52,082 bases of DNA from Acidobacteriota bacterium (GCA_016210855.1 JACQTJ010000022.1:1-52082); one strand, 5' to 3'; positions 11,722 to 23,373 are shown, numbered from the stretch's first letter. The notes: generated by a model not told the origin, from the sequence alone. Made by a program: numbers and translations.

Positions 11722-13119
11722 ATGAAGATTCTCGAAGCCATCCGCAACATCTTCCGCATCCCGGACCTGCGCAAGCGGGTGCTGTTCACCCTGTTCCTGC
11801 TGGCCGTGTACCGCCTGGGGGCGCACGTGCCCACCCCGGGTATCAACGCCGAGGCGCTCGCCCAGCTCTTCGAGCAGTACCGCGGCACCTGGCTGGGGCT
11901 GATTGACATCTTCTCCGGCGGGAACTTCCGCAACCTGACCGTTTTCGCCCTGGGCATCATGCCCTACATCACCGCCTCCATCATCCTGCAGCTGCTGACA
12001 GTGGTGTGGCCGTTTCTGGAGCGCCTGCAAAAAGAGGGGGAGCTCGGCCGGCGCAAGATCACTCAGTACACCCGCTACCTGACCGTGCTGCTCGCCGCCA
12101 TCCAGGCGATGATGATTTCCTTGACCCTGATGCGCTCTTCTGCTCAGGGTGGCGTGCAACTGGTTTTGAACCCGGGCTTCGGCTTTGTGCTGATGACGGT
12201 GCTCACCCTCACCACCGGCACCATCTTCATCATGTGGCTGGGCGAGCAGATTTCCGACCGCGGCATCGGCAACGGCATGTCGCTCATCATCTTCGCCGGC
12301 ATCGTGGTGGGCCTGCCGCGGGCCATCCGCGAGGTCTATGCCAAGGGCTTCGAGACCGGCGAATGGCAGCTGCACCACCTGCTGGCCCTGGTGGCGCTGA
12401 TGCTGGTAGTGGTCGGCCTCATCGTCTGGGTGGAGGGCGCCCAGCGGCGCATCCCCGTGCAGTACGCCAAGCGGGTGGTGGGGCGGCGGATGATGGGCGG
12501 GGCCATGACCTACCTACCCATCCGGGTCAATACCGGCGGCGTCATCCCCGTCATCTTCGCCAGCTCCGTGCTCACCGTTCCGCAGACCATCGCCGCCGTT
12601 GTCCCCCAGAACCGCTACCTGCGCGACTTCATCCAGGCCCTGGCCTGGGGCGAGCCCCTCTACACCCTGCTCTACATCGTGGGCATCGTCTTCTTCTGCT
12701 ATTTCTACGTCTCCATCATCTTCAACCCCGACGAGCTGGCCGACAACATGCGCAGGTGGGGCGGCTTCATCCCTGGGATTCGCCCGGGCCGGCACACCTC
12801 CGAGTACGTGAACCAGATTCTGACCCGGCTCACCTTCGTCGGCGGCGCTTATCTGGCGTTGATTTCCATCATCCCCGAATGGATGATTTCGGGCATCCAC
12901 CTCCATCACCTCCCGGGCGCCGCGGGCCAGTTCGTGGACTCGACCTTCCCCCGCTGGCTGCTCGAAGGCCTGGGGGTGCAGTTCTACTTTGGCGGCACCT
13001 CCCTGCTCATCGTGGTGGGGGTGGCCATGGACACGGTGAACCAGATCGAAGCCCAGCTGACCATGCGCCACTACGAAGGTTTTACCACCCGCGGCCGCAT
13101 CCGCGGACGGAGAACCTAG
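11722..13119 (+). CDS. secY: Protein translocase subunit SecY
   Basis: RNIFRIPDLRKRVLFTLFLLAVYRLGAHVPTPGIN...LGIMPYITASIILQLLTVV; multiple TM segments. Confidence 0.98.
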   Translation: MKILEAIRNIFRIPDLRKRVLFTLFLLAVYRLGAHVPTPGINAEALAQLFEQYRGTWLGLIDIFSGGNFRNLTVFALGIMPYITASIILQLLTVVWPFLERLQKEGELGRRKITQYTRYLTVLLAAIQAMMISLTLMRSSAQGGVQLVLNPGFGFVLMTVLTLTTGTIFIMWLGEQISDRGIGNGMSLIIFAGIVVGLPRAIREVYAKGFETGEWQLHHLLALVALMLVVVGLIVWVEGAQRRIPVQYAKRVVGRRMMGGAMTYLPIRVNTGGVIPVIFASSVLTVPQTIAAVVPQNRYLRDFIQALAWGEPLYTLLYIVGIVFFCYFYVSIIFNPDELADNMRRWGGFIPGIRPGRHTSEYVNQILTRLTFVGGAYLALISIIPEWMISGIHLHHLPGAAGQFVDSTFPRWLLEGLGVQFYFGGTSLLIVVGVAMDTVNQIEAQLTMRHYEGFTTRGRIRGRRT

Positions 13120-13123
13120 CCGC

Positions 13124-13828
13124 ATGGCCGCCACCAGACTGGCCCGCCCCCTCATCTTCCTGGGACCGCCGGGAGCCGGCAAAGGCACCCAAGCCCGCCA
13201 GATTGCCCAGCACTTCGGCGTCCCGCAGATCTCGACCGGGGACATGTTCCGCGACCACGTGACCCGCGGCACCGAGCTCGGCCGCCAGGCCAAGGCGGTG
13301 ATGGAGCGCGGCGAGTTGGTGAGCGACGACATCGTTTCCGCGATGGTGGCGGAGCGCATCCACCCGGCCGATTGCGCCCGGGGATTCATCCTGGATGGCT
13401 TCCCGCGCACCCGCGCCCAGGCGGAGCGGTTGGAGACGCTGCTGGCGGAAGCGGGCTGGCCGGGGGCGCTTGCGGTGAACCTCGAAGTCAGCTATACTAG
13501 TTTGATTCGGCGGCTGACGGGACGCCGCACGTGTGCCGTCTGCGGCGAGATTTACAACGTCTACGACCGCCCGCCGAAGCAGGAAGGCCGCTGCGACCGG
13601 GACGGCGGCCAGCTCAAGCAGCGCGCCGATGACCGCGAAGAGGTGATTCGGGAGCGCCTGAACGCCTACGAGCGCGAGACCAAGCCGCTGGTTGACTTCT
13701 ATCGCCAGCGGGCGGCCTTGCTGGACGTCAAGGGCGATGAGTCGCCGGAGAGATTGACCCTGCGACTCATTCAGCTTTTAGAGACCGCCGTGCCCGCCGG
13801 TGCCCCGGCGGCGGGACGGAAGCCATGA
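13124..13828 (+). CDS. adk: Adenylate kinase (LID-type, with Cys pair)
   Basis: LIFLGPPGAGKGTQARQIAQHFGVPQISTGDMFRD...RGFILDGFPRTRAQAE...CAVCGEIYN. Confidence 0.97.
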   Translation: MAATRLARPLIFLGPPGAGKGTQARQIAQHFGVPQISTGDMFRDHVTRGTELGRQAKAVMERGELVSDDIVSAMVAERIHPADCARGFILDGFPRTRAQAERLETLLAEAGWPGALAVNLEVSYTSLIRRLTGRRTCAVCGEIYNVYDRPPKQEGRCDRDGGQLKQRADDREEVIRERLNAYERETKPLVDFYRQRAALLDVKGDESPERLTLRLIQLLETAVPAGAPAAGRKP

Positions 13829-14577
13829 TCGTGTGCAAGTCCGCGGTGGAGCTGGAGAAGATGCGCGCCGCCGGCCGCGTGGTGGCGAAGGTTTTGGAGA
13901 CGGTGGTGGCCCGGGTGGCCCCGGGCGTGACCACCCTGGAGCTAGAGGAAGTGGCCGAGCGGCAGATCGCCGCCGCCGGCGCCGAGGCGGCCTTCAAGGG
14001 CTACCACGGTTACCCCTGCGTGCTCTGCACCTCGGTGAACGACGAGGTCGTGCACGGCATCCCTTCGGAGCGCAAGCTCGAGCGGGGCGACATTGTTTCG
14101 ATTGACGTGGGCGTGAAGCTGGACGGCTTTTTCGCGGACGCGGCCACCACGGTGGCCCTGGAGCCGGTAAGCCCGGAGGTGGCGCGGCTGTTGCGGGTGA
14201 CGCGCCAGGCGCTCGATCGCGCCATGGGGCAAGCGCGCCCGGACCGCTACCTCGGCGATATCTCTGCCGCCGTCCAGGAATACGTCGAAGCCGCCGGGTT
14301 CAGCGTGGTGCGGGAGTTCGTGGGCCACGGCATCGGGGCCGCCCTGCACGAGGAGCCCCCAGTGCCGAACTACGCCACCCCGACCAAGGGGCGGGGCCCG
14401 AAGCTCGAGGTGGGGATGGTGCTGGCGATCGAGCCTATGGTCACGAATGGCTCCCCGGCCGTGAAGATCCGGCCGGACCGCTGGACGGCGGTGACGGCCG
14501 ACGGCAGCTACGCCGCCCACTTCGAGCACTGCGTGGCGGTGACACCGAACGGCCCCTGGATTTTGACCGAGCCCTGA
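13825..14577 (+). CDS. map: Methionine aminopeptidase, type I
   Basis: GYPCVLCTSVNDEVVHGIPSERKLERGDIVSIDVGVKLDGFFADAATT...REFVGHGIGAALHEEPPVPNY. Confidence 0.97.
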   Translation: MIVCKSAVELEKMRAAGRVVAKVLETVVARVAPGVTTLELEEVAERQIAAAGAEAAFKGYHGYPCVLCTSVNDEVVHGIPSERKLERGDIVSIDVGVKLDGFFADAATTVALEPVSPEVARLLRVTRQALDRAMGQARPDRYLGDISAAVQEYVEAAGFSVVREFVGHGIGAALHEEPPVPNYATPTKGRGPKLEVGMVLAIEPMVTNGSPAVKIRPDRWTAVTADGSYAAHFEHCVAVTPNGPWILTEP

Positions 14578-14595
14578 GCGAGGACCCCGGAGACG

Positions 14596-14814
14596 ATGGC
14601 CAAGGAAGACGCGATTGAAGTGGTGGGCACGGTGCTCGAGACCCTGCCCAACGCTATGTTTCGCGTCGAGCTGGAGAACAAGCACAAGATCCTGGCCCAC
14701 ATCTCCGGGCGGATGCGGAAGCACTTCATTCGCATCCTGCCGGGCGACCGCGTGCAGGTGGAGTTGTCGCCCTATGACCTCAGCCGAGGCCGCATCACCT
14801 ATCGGTTCAAGTAG
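14596..14814 (+). CDS. infA: Translation initiation factor IF-1
   Basis: [72 protein letters not shown]. Confidence 0.98.
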   Translation: MAKEDAIEVVGTVLETLPNAMFRVELENKHKILAHISGRMRKHFIRILPGDRVQVELSPYDLSRGRITYRFK

Positions 14815-14823
14815 GGGAAGACG

Positions 14824-14937
14824 ATGAAAGTGCGAGCTTCGGTGAAGAAAATTTGTGACAAGTGCAAGATCATCCGCCGCCGGGGCGTGGTGCGGGTCAT
14901 CTGTGTGAACCCCAAGCACCGCCAGCGGCAGGGATAG
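14824..14937 (+). CDS. rpmJ: 50S ribosomal protein L36 (zinc-type)
   Basis: [37 protein letters not shown]; below ORF-track length cutoff. Confidence 0.96.
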   Translation: MKVRASVKKICDKCKIIRRRGVVRVICVNPKHRQRQG

Positions 14938-14946
14938 GAGGAGGGA

Positions 14947-15336
14947 ATGGCGCGCATTGCCGGCGTGGATTTGCCTCCGCAAAAGAATGTCTGGATCGGG
15001 CTGACCCGCATCTATGGCATCGGCCAGTCGCGCTCCCGGGACATCCTGGAGCGGGCGGCGGTGGAGCCCTTCAAGAAGGTGAAGGACCTGACCGAAGACG
15101 AAGTGACCCGCATCCGCCAGACCATCGAAGAGCAGGGCGGAGTGGAAGGCGACCTCCGCAAAGAAATCGCCATGAACATCAAGCGGCTGCTCGAGATCGG
15201 CTGCTACCGGGGCTTGCGCCACCGCCGCGGCTTGCCCGTGCGCGGCCAGCGCACCCACACCAACGCCCGCACCCGCAAGGGTCCGCGGCGCCAGACCGTG
15301 GCCTTGAGGAAGAAAGCCCCCGGGAAGAAGGGGTAA
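14947..15336 (+). CDS. rpsM: 30S ribosomal protein S13
   Basis: [34 protein letters not shown]...[25 protein letters not shown]. Confidence 0.98.
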   Translation: MARIAGVDLPPQKNVWIGLTRIYGIGQSRSRDILERAAVEPFKKVKDLTEDEVTRIRQTIEEQGGVEGDLRKEIAMNIKRLLEIGCYRGLRHRRGLPVRGQRTHTNARTRKGPRRQTVALRKKAPGKKG

Positions 15337-15348
15337 AGGAGACCACCC

Positions 15349-15798
15349 GTGGCGAAAGCCCCCAAGGAAGAAAAAGCCCCGACGGCTGCTGCCGCCCCCG
15401 CGGCCAAGCCCACCCGCAAAAAAGAGTTCCGCAAGAAGCGGGAAAAGAAGCACGTGCCCATCGGCATCGTTTACATCCAGGCGACTTTCAACAACACCCT
15501 GGTGACAGTGACCGACCCAAACGGAAACGTGGTGGCGTGGTCAAGCGCCGGCTCGATTGGCTTCAAGGGGTCGCGCAAGGGCACACCCTTTGCGGCCGGC
15601 CAGGCGGCCGGGGTGGCCGCGGCCCGCGCCCGGGAGATGGGGATGCGCACGGTGGAGGTGCGGGTGAAAGGTCCGGGGTCTGGACGGGAGTCAGCCATCC
15701 GAGCCCTGGCCTCGGCCGGTTTGCAGGTGACGACCCTGAAGGACGTCACCCCCATCCCCCACAACGGTTGCCGGCCGCCCAAGCGCCGCCGGGTGTAG
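15349..15798 (+). CDS. rpsK: 30S ribosomal protein S11
   Basis: GTG start; [46 protein letters not shown]...[18 protein letters not shown]. Confidence 0.97.
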   Translation: MAKAPKEEKAPTAAAAPAAKPTRKKEFRKKREKKHVPIGIVYIQATFNNTLVTVTDPNGNVVAWSSAGSIGFKGSRKGTPFAAGQAAGVAAARAREMGMRTVEVRVKGPGSGRESAIRALASAGLQVTTLKDVTPIPHNGCRPPKRRRV

Positions 15799-15828
15799 CC
15801 ACGAGTTTGCTGCGGAGGTAAGGACAAC

Positions 15829-16461
15829 TTGGCCCGATACCGAGAAGCGGTTTGCCGGCTGTGCCGGCGGGAAGGCATGAAGCTCTACCTGAAGGGAGAG
15901 CGCTGCTTCACCGAAAAGTGCGCCATCGAAAAGCGCAACACCCCCCCGGGCACGCACGGCCGGGAGCGGCGGCGGAAGCTCGGCGCCTACGGCGAGCAGC
16001 TCCGCGGCAAGCAGCGCATGCGCCGCGTGTACGGCGTGCTGGAGCGGCAGTTCCGCAACACCTTCGAGAAGGCGGAGCGGCAACCGGGGAAGACCGGCGA
16101 AAACCTGCTGGTGCTGCTCGAGCGGCGCTTGGACACTGTGCTGCACCGCGCTGGACTGGCCAGTTCCCGCCCCCAGGCCCGCCAGCTGGTGCTCCACGGC
16201 CACGTGCGGGTGAACGGCCGCAAGGTCAACATCCCCTCCTATCTCGTGAACGTGAACGAAGAAATCACCCTGAAGGACAAGATGAAGGAAAACGCCATGG
16301 TCCTGCAGGCGCGGGAACTGGCCAGCCGCCAGTCCATCCCCAGCTGGCTCGAAGTGGACCGCGAGGCCGTCCGCGCCCGGCTGACTGCCCTGCCCAAGCG
16401 CGAGGAATTGACAACGCCCCCGATGAGCGAGCAACTCGTCGTCGAATTATATTCGAAATAG
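15829..16461 (+). CDS. rpsD: 30S ribosomal protein S4 (Cys-containing)
   Basis: TTG start; [44 protein letters not shown]...[34 protein letters not shown]. Confidence 0.97.
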   Translation: MARYREAVCRLCRREGMKLYLKGERCFTEKCAIEKRNTPPGTHGRERRRKLGAYGEQLRGKQRMRRVYGVLERQFRNTFEKAERQPGKTGENLLVLLERRLDTVLHRAGLASSRPQARQLVLHGHVRVNGRKVNIPSYLVNVNEEITLKDKMKENAMVLQARELASRQSIPSWLEVDREAVRARLTALPKREELTTPPMSEQLVVELYSK

Positions 16462-16477
16462 AAGGAGACAAGCCCTT

Positions 16478-17509
16478 ATGTGGAAAGGTTTTCAGAAGCC
16501 CAAACGGTTGGCCTCGGAGGTCGAGACCCTCACCGACCGCTACGGAAAGTTCCACGCCCAGCCCTTCGAGCGTGGGTTCGGCACCACCATCGGCAACGCC
16601 CTGCGGCGGGTGCTGCTGAGCTCGATTGAGGGCGCCGCCATCACCGCGGTCAAGATCGAAGGGGTGCTGCACGAGTTCCAGTCCATCCCCGGGGTGGTGG
16701 AAGACGCCACCGACATCATCCTCAACCTGAAGCATGTGCCCCTGCGCCTGCACAACCCCGACGCGGTGAAGACGCTCACCTTGTTCGCCGACAAGCCGGG
16801 CGAGGTCACTTCGGCGATGATCGAAGAGGACGCCGACGTCGAGGTCCTGGATAAGACCGTCTACCTGGCCACGGTCGGCGAAGGCGGGAAGCTCTCCATC
16901 GAGATGCGGGTCAAGAACAGCCGCGGCTACGTCGGCGCCGACCGCAACTTCGATGAAGACCTGCCCATTGGCTACATCCCCATCGACTCGGTCCATTCGC
17001 CCGTTCGCAAGGTCGACTACACCGTGGAAGCCGCCCGTCTGGGCCAGATGACCGACTACGAAAAGCTGACCGTGGAGGTCTGGACGAACGGGGCGGTCAA
17101 GCCCCACGACGCCGTCGGGCTGGCCGCCAAGCTGCTCAAAGACCATATGACCATCTTCATTGCCTTCGAGGAGGAAGCGCCCGCGGAGGCGGAGACCATC
17201 GAGCGCGCCTTCGACCCCCGCCAAGAGTACCTCAGCCGGTCCGTGGACGAGCTGGAGCTCTCCGTGCGCGCCTATAACTGCCTGAAGAACGCCAACATCC
17301 ACACCATCGGTGAGCTCGTGCAGCGCACCGAGCAGGACATGTTGCGCACCAAGAACTTCGGCCGCAAGTCGCTGGCCGAGATCAAGGCCATCCTGGCCAG
17401 CATGAACCTGACCCTGGGGATGCGACTCGACGAGCACGGCCGCATCGTCTGGCCGCCGGCGGAGACGGCCAAGCCCGCGGGCGAGGAAACCCCGGCTCCG
17501 TCACTCTAG
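16478..17509 (+). CDS. rpoA: RNA polymerase alpha subunit
   Basis: [46 protein letters not shown]...[48 protein letters not shown]-like CTD. Confidence 0.98.
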   Translation: MWKGFQKPKRLASEVETLTDRYGKFHAQPFERGFGTTIGNALRRVLLSSIEGAAITAVKIEGVLHEFQSIPGVVEDATDIILNLKHVPLRLHNPDAVKTLTLFADKPGEVTSAMIEEDADVEVLDKTVYLATVGEGGKLSIEMRVKNSRGYVGADRNFDEDLPIGYIPIDSVHSPVRKVDYTVEAARLGQMTDYEKLTVEVWTNGAVKPHDAVGLAAKLLKDHMTIFIAFEEEAPAEAETIERAFDPRQEYLSRSVDELELSVRAYNCLKNANIHTIGELVQRTEQDMLRTKNFGRKSLAEIKAILASMNLTLGMRLDEHGRIVWPPAETAKPAGEETPAPSL

Positions 17510-17524
17510 CCCTGAGACCACTCG

Positions 17525-17968
17525 ATGCGCCACCGTTGGGGATACAAGAAGCTGGGCCGCTCGCCGGCACACCGGCGGGCCACGCTGCGCAACCTGGTGA
17601 CAAACCTGCTGGAGCGGGAGCGCATCACCACCACCCTGCCCAAGGCCAAGGCCCTGCGCCCGCTGGCCGAAAAGATGATCACCCTGGGCAAGCGCGACAC
17701 CCTGCACGCTCGCCGCCAGGCGGCTGCCTTCCTGCTGCACCCGCCGGTGGTGAAGAAGCTGTTTTCGACACTGGCCCCGCGCTTCGCGGAGCGCCCCGGC
17801 GGCTACGTCCGCATCGTACGGGGTGGCTGGCGCCGCGGGGATGGCGGCGAGGTAGCCATTGTCGAGCTCATCGGCTCCGAGCTCAAGCCGAAGCCCAAGA
17901 AAGAAAAGAAGCCCCGCGCGGCGGAGCCTCAGCCGGAAGCCGCTCCTGGAGCCGAGGCCACCGGTTAA
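17525..17968 (+). CDS. rplQ: 50S ribosomal protein L17 with charged/Ala-rich C-terminal tail
   Basis: MRHRWGYKKLGRSPAHRRATLRNLVTNLLERERITTTLPKAKALRPLAEKMITLGKR. Confidence 0.97.
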   Translation: MRHRWGYKKLGRSPAHRRATLRNLVTNLLERERITTTLPKAKALRPLAEKMITLGKRDTLHARRQAAAFLLHPPVVKKLFSTLAPRFAERPGGYVRIVRGGWRRGDGGEVAIVELIGSELKPKPKKEKKPRAAEPQPEAAPGAEATG

Positions 17969-17969
17969 T

Positions 17970-18128
17970 CTCTCGGCGCGGCCAAGACTCGATGGGCAAT
18001 GCTCTTGCCCGTCGCCTCCAGGCATAGACCCACAGCAAAGCCAAGCACACACCGAGGGTATCGTAGGCAACGTCCAGGGGCGAGCTGTGGCGGCCGCGAG
18101 GGTGCGGCGAGTGGGGCCGCTCAGGCAA
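17970..18128 (-). pseudogene. Possible remnant of a VanZ-like membrane protein (C-terminal motif only)
   Basis: Minus-strand frame reads ..PRGRHSSPLDVAYDTLGVCLALLWVYAWRRRARALPIE.., resembling VanZ 'GR..S..DV..NTLG..L' plus a TM helix; no N-terminal part between it and guaB. Confidence 0.3.
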
Positions 18129-18139
18129 GGATAGCGGAT

Positions 18140-19708
<1,569 letters not shown>

Positions 19709-19740
19709 TGCGGTCTCCGGTTGTGCTATCCTGAGGCGGA

Positions 19741-20295
19741 ATGCGTTTTCAGCCTCGCCATCTGCTTCCTCTTGGGCTGCTGCTTGTGGCCGTAGCGGCG
19801 CCTGCCCAAACGGGCAGGGTGGAGCTGGCGCTTACCGTGTCGAAGCGCGAATTCACCCCCGACGAGCCCGTCCGGCTGCAACTGCGGAACGGCTCCTCCC
19901 GGCCCTTGTTTCTCATCGTCGAGCGCTTACCCAACGTCCGCACCGAGAAGAAGGAGCGCTTCCCCGGGGTACCCGTACACGAGCGGCGGAAGCGGAAGTT
20001 CTTCTTCCGCTCCGACCGCTGGGTCTACCTCACGGGCGGCCAGGCACGCTTTGTGGGAGCCCTGCTCAAATCGGGCGATGCCATCAGCTTTGACACCCGC
20101 ATTGCCCAGCCCGCCAAGTACCGCATCTATGTGCGCTATTGGTGGGTGGGGACGCCCGAACAGGAAAAAGAGCTGATGAGGCTGGATATGAAGGCTCTGG
20201 AGGAAAAGCACGCCGACCTGGCCCGCTGGCTCAACACCCCGACCTTTCGGGTCAAGCCCGCGTCGCCCCCGCAGCCCGCCAGCAAAGCCAAGTAG
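19741..20295 (+). CDS. Hypothetical secreted protein (184 aa)
   Basis: Signal peptide MRFQPRHLLPLGLLLVAVAAPAQ; beta-rich body; no family recognised with confidence. Confidence 0.75.
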   Translation: MRFQPRHLLPLGLLLVAVAAPAQTGRVELALTVSKREFTPDEPVRLQLRNGSSRPLFLIVERLPNVRTEKKERFPGVPVHERRKRKFFFRSDRWVYLTGGQARFVGALLKSGDAISFDTRIAQPAKYRIYVRYWWVGTPEQEKELMRLDMKALEEKHADLARWLNTPTFRVKPASPPQPASKAK

Positions 20296-20304
20296 GGCGC
20301 CCGG

Positions 20305-20439
20305 CTAGCCCTTCCCTTTCTGCTCCTTGCTCTTCTTGCCCAGTTGCTCGCCCTGGACCCGCTGCGCGCAGGCGTCGCAGATGCTCTTTCCCGAAGGCTT
20401 CCCGCACAGCATGCAGACCGCCTTGCTCTTCTTGCTCAT
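20305..20439 (-). CDS. 44-aa zinc-ribbon-like protein
   Basis: Reverse complement reads MSKKSKAVCMLCGKPSGKSICDACAQRVQGEQLGKKSKEQKGKG*; CxxC-x8-CxxC and Lys-rich tail; not in ORF track. Confidence 0.75.
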   Translation of the reverse strand: MSKKSKAVCMLCGKPSGKSICDACAQRVQGEQLGKKSKEQKGKG

Positions 20440-20499
20440 CGCGCCTCCCCTAGCCCCGGCATCCTAGCCGCCGCAGCCCCCGGCGTCAACCGAACCAGC

Positions 20500-20528
20500 T
20501 TGCCGGGACTGGCGCAGGTGTCTAGAAT
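20500..20528 (+). promoter_or_regulatory. Putative promoter TTGCCG-N17-TAGAAT of the secretin gene
   Basis: -35 at 20500-20505, -10 at 20523-20528; ATG at 20539. Confidence 0.55.
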
Positions 20529-20538
20529 AGGGACCCCC

Positions 20539-22035
20539 ATGCGCACGCTGACCCGCCTGTGCCTGGCTGTCCTGCTGGCGACGGCGCTGGCCGTGCCGCT
20601 CACCGCCACGGCGCCCGCCCCGGCCCAGAGAGAGGTGCGGCTGGCCGGTCCGGCGCCCGTGGTGCTCGAGCAGCTGGGCAGGCTCTACGGAGTGCTGGTG
20701 CGCGTGGATGCCGAACTCTCCCCACGCCCGCTTCGACTGCGGCTTGGCCCGGCCGACTTGGCCTCAGCCTTGCGGGTAGCCACCCTGGCGACGGGGGCCT
20801 TCTGGGTCGAGCAGGCGGACGGCGCCGTGCTGGTGGCCGTCGATACCCCAGAAAACCGAGCCCGCTACCTGCCTCAGGAATTGAAGACCATGGTGCTGCC
20901 GGGGCGCACCCCGGAAGAGCTGGCCGAGGCCGTTCGGCTGCTCCGGGAAGTGCTCGATATGCCCCGGCTTTACCCGGAGCCCCGCAGCAACACCGTCACC
21001 GTGCGCGATACCCGGCCGCGGCTGGCAGTGGCCGAGCAGCTCCTTGAGCAGCTCAAAGCCGCACCCGGCGAAGTCTGGCTGGACGTGCGGCTCGTCGAGG
21101 TTGACCGCGAGCGCGCCCGCGAACTAGGATTCGTGCCTCCCGACTCGGTCGTGCTCCAACACCTGGGGGCGGGAGCGCTCGAGCCGACCGACGCCGCCTC
21201 CCTGCGCGAGAGCCTGGAGTTCCTCAGTGAGCGCGGGCTGCTGGCCCCTACGGGCGAGTCCCCGCCCTTCATCCTACTCGGGGGCGCCGCGACCACGTAC
21301 GCTGCGGTTCTTCCCGGGACGGAACTGAAACTGGACGCGCTGGCGCGGGTTACCCGCTCGACCCGAACCCTCAACCTGCGGGCCCGCCAGGGCGAAGAGG
21401 CCTCCCTCTTTGTGGGCGAGGAGTTTCCCCTTATCCTGGCCACGTTTTCTTCGAGCTTCATCTCCCCGGTCGAGCAGGAACTGCGCGACCAGGGCGAGTT
21501 TGTTCCCCCGGTGCCGGCGGTCCGCTATGAGAAGCTGGGGCTTCAGCTGAAGGTGCGCCCGCGGGTGCATTCGGCCGGTGAGATCAGCTTGGAGCTCAAG
21601 CTCGACCAGAAAACCCTTACCGGCCAGCAAATCAACGGCATCCCCATCCTCTCCAACCGCCAACTGGAACAACAGGTGCGCCTGCGGAACGGCGAGACGT
21701 TGCTGCTCGGCGGTCTCCGCAGCCAGAGTCGGGAAGCCGCCACCACCACCTCGCCTCTGCTGGGCGCGCTCCCCCTCATCGGCCGGCTCTTCCGGCGTGA
21801 ATCAACAGCGCGGACGACCGAGCTGCTCGTGCTGGTGACCCCGCGCCTCCTGCGGCTGCCGGCCGCGGAGCGCTTCGCCCCGCGCACGTTTTACGTGGGC
21901 ACAGAAAGCGAGTTCGCTCCCGCAAGTTTGGGGCCGAAGGAGCCGGCACAACCCGTCCAGCCGGCTCAACCACCCATCGAGAAGCAGCCACCCTCTCCGC
22001 AACCGCCGCCCCCGCAGCCGGAACCGAAGAACTAG
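20539..22035 (+). CDS. Secretin-domain outer membrane protein (GspD/PilQ family) with STN-like N-terminus
   Basis: Signal peptide; VLEQLGRLYGVLVRVDAELSPRPLRLRLGPADLASALRVATLATGAFW (STN-like); GIPILSNRQLEQQVRLRNGETLLLGGLRSQSREAATTTSPLLGALPLIGRLFRRESTARTTELLVLVTPRLL (secretin). Confidence 0.88.
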   Translation: MRTLTRLCLAVLLATALAVPLTATAPAPAQREVRLAGPAPVVLEQLGRLYGVLVRVDAELSPRPLRLRLGPADLASALRVATLATGAFWVEQADGAVLVAVDTPENRARYLPQELKTMVLPGRTPEELAEAVRLLREVLDMPRLYPEPRSNTVTVRDTRPRLAVAEQLLEQLKAAPGEVWLDVRLVEVDRERARELGFVPPDSVVLQHLGAGALEPTDAASLRESLEFLSERGLLAPTGESPPFILLGGAATTYAAVLPGTELKLDALARVTRSTRTLNLRARQGEEASLFVGEEFPLILATFSSSFISPVEQELRDQGEFVPPVPAVRYEKLGLQLKVRPRVHSAGEISLELKLDQKTLTGQQINGIPILSNRQLEQQVRLRNGETLLLGGLRSQSREAATTTSPLLGALPLIGRLFRRESTARTTELLVLVTPRLLRLPAAERFAPRTFYVGTESEFAPASLGPKEPAQPVQPAQPPIEKQPPSPQPPPPQPEPKN

Positions 22036-22991
22036 CCTGACTCGGAGGCGGACAAGACCACAATCGGGTGGAAGACGCGGGGGACGACGGCCTGGGCGAT
22101 GGCCACAAGCTGCCGCTGCTGGTTGAACACCCGCAGGCGGAACGGCTTCCAGGCGTCGCTGTCAATGGGAGTGTCCATCTGGCCGGGGCGGATCTGCGAA
22201 TCAGTTAGCTCGATCTTTCCCCCGTGCCGGATGCGGCGCTCCTGGGCAGGGTTGACCTCAGCCTGGGGAAGGTCGGGGAGAAGCTGGGCGAGCGGGATGA
22301 GCACCTGGGGGAGGCGCTCTTCGCGCACCGCGGCCTCGAGCTCCTCCAGCGTCAAGGCCTCTTCCAACCGGAACTCGCCCGAAGTCTGGCGGCAGATCTC
22401 GACCAGGTGGGCCCCGCCGCCGACCTGCTGCCCGAGGTCGTGCACCAAGCTGCGGATGTAGGTGCCGGCCGCGCACTCGATGACGCAATCGGCGTAGACG
22501 CCCTCCACGCGGCTGACCTCGAAACGGTACACCTCGACGCTCACCGGCTTCAGGGTGAACTTCTCGCGCCGCCGGGCGCGCTCGTAGGCGGCCACGCCTT
22601 CCACCTTCTTGGCCGAGTACGGAGGCGGAATCTGCTCGAGCTTCCCGGTCAAGGCGCGCAGGTGCGGCACGAGTTCGGCTTGGGTGAGCGCGGGCGCGGT
22701 ATCCTCGCCCAGGGGGTGGCCCTCGGCGTCGTAGGTGTCGGTGGCGAAGCCAAAGCGGATGCGGCCCTGGTAGCCCTTGCGGCGGGCGCCATAGAACTGC
22801 TGCAGGCGGGTGGCGGCGCCGACGAGCAGGGGCAGCACCCCGGTGGCGATGGGGTCGAGCGTCCCCAGATGGCCCACGGAGCGCACCCGCAACAGACGGC
22901 GCACGCGCAGCACCACGCCGTGCGAAGTGAGGCCGCGGGCCTTGTTGATGACCAGAGCGCCGCTGACGGCCAGCCGCTCTTCAGTCTTCAT
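22032..22991 (-). CDS. truB: tRNA pseudouridine(55) synthase TruB
   Basis: GALVINKARGLTSHGVVLRVRRLLRVRSVGHLGTLDPIATGVLPLLVGAATRL; 3' end overlaps secretin 3' end. Confidence 0.97.
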   Translation of the reverse strand: MKTEERLAVSGALVINKARGLTSHGVVLRVRRLLRVRSVGHLGTLDPIATGVLPLLVGAATRLQQFYGARRKGYQGRIRFGFATDTYDAEGHPLGEDTAPALTQAELVPHLRALTGKLEQIPPPYSAKKVEGVAAYERARRREKFTLKPVSVEVYRFEVSRVEGVYADCVIECAAGTYIRSLVHDLGQQVGGGAHLVEICRQTSGEFRLEEALTLEELEAAVREERLPQVLIPLAQLLPDLPQAEVNPAQERRIRHGGKIELTDSQIRPGQMDTPIDSDAWKPFRLRVFNQQRQLVAIAQAVVPRVFHPIVVLSASESG

Positions 22992-23352
22992 CCGGGGATT
23001 CATTCTTTCTTTTGGCCTCGCGCAGCAGCTCTTCGATGTGGGCGCCATACTCGGCGGAAGTGTCGAGCTCGAAGGCCAACTCCGGGATGCGACGAATGTG
23101 CAGCCGGTGGGCGAGCTCGCGACGGATATAGGAGGTCGCCGCCCGGAAGCCTTGGAGCGACTGCCGCTGCTCCTCGGCGCTGCCCATCACGCTCACGTAC
23201 ACCCAGGCCTGGCGCAGGTCCGCCGTCAGCCGCACTCCGGTAATGGTGGCGAAGCCGATGCGCGGGTCCTTCAGCCCGCTCACCAGCAGGGCGCTAATCT
23301 CCTCGCGGATCTGCTCCCCCAGGCGCTGGGGACGGCGTCCGGGAACGGTCAT
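22981..23352 (-). CDS. rbfA: Ribosome-binding factor A
   Basis: RPQRLGEQIREEISALLVSGLKDPRIGFATITGVRLTADLRQAWVYVSVMG. Confidence 0.95.
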   Translation of the reverse strand: MTVPGRRPQRLGEQIREEISALLVSGLKDPRIGFATITGVRLTADLRQAWVYVSVMGSAEEQRQSLQGFRAATSYIRRELAHRLHIRRIPELAFELDTSAEYGAHIEELLREAKRKNESPDED

Positions 23353-23373
23353 CGCGCACCTCCCGGAAAGCAG

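Noticed and set aside
17883-18128. Whole 81-aa minus ORF as an intact gene
   Set aside because: C-terminal part is antisense to rplQ; only the intergenic section looks gene-derived, so listed as possible remnant only
22032-22035. Convergent 3' overlaps (secretin/truB; 41727-41734)
   Set aside because: Common in compact genomes; no further signal
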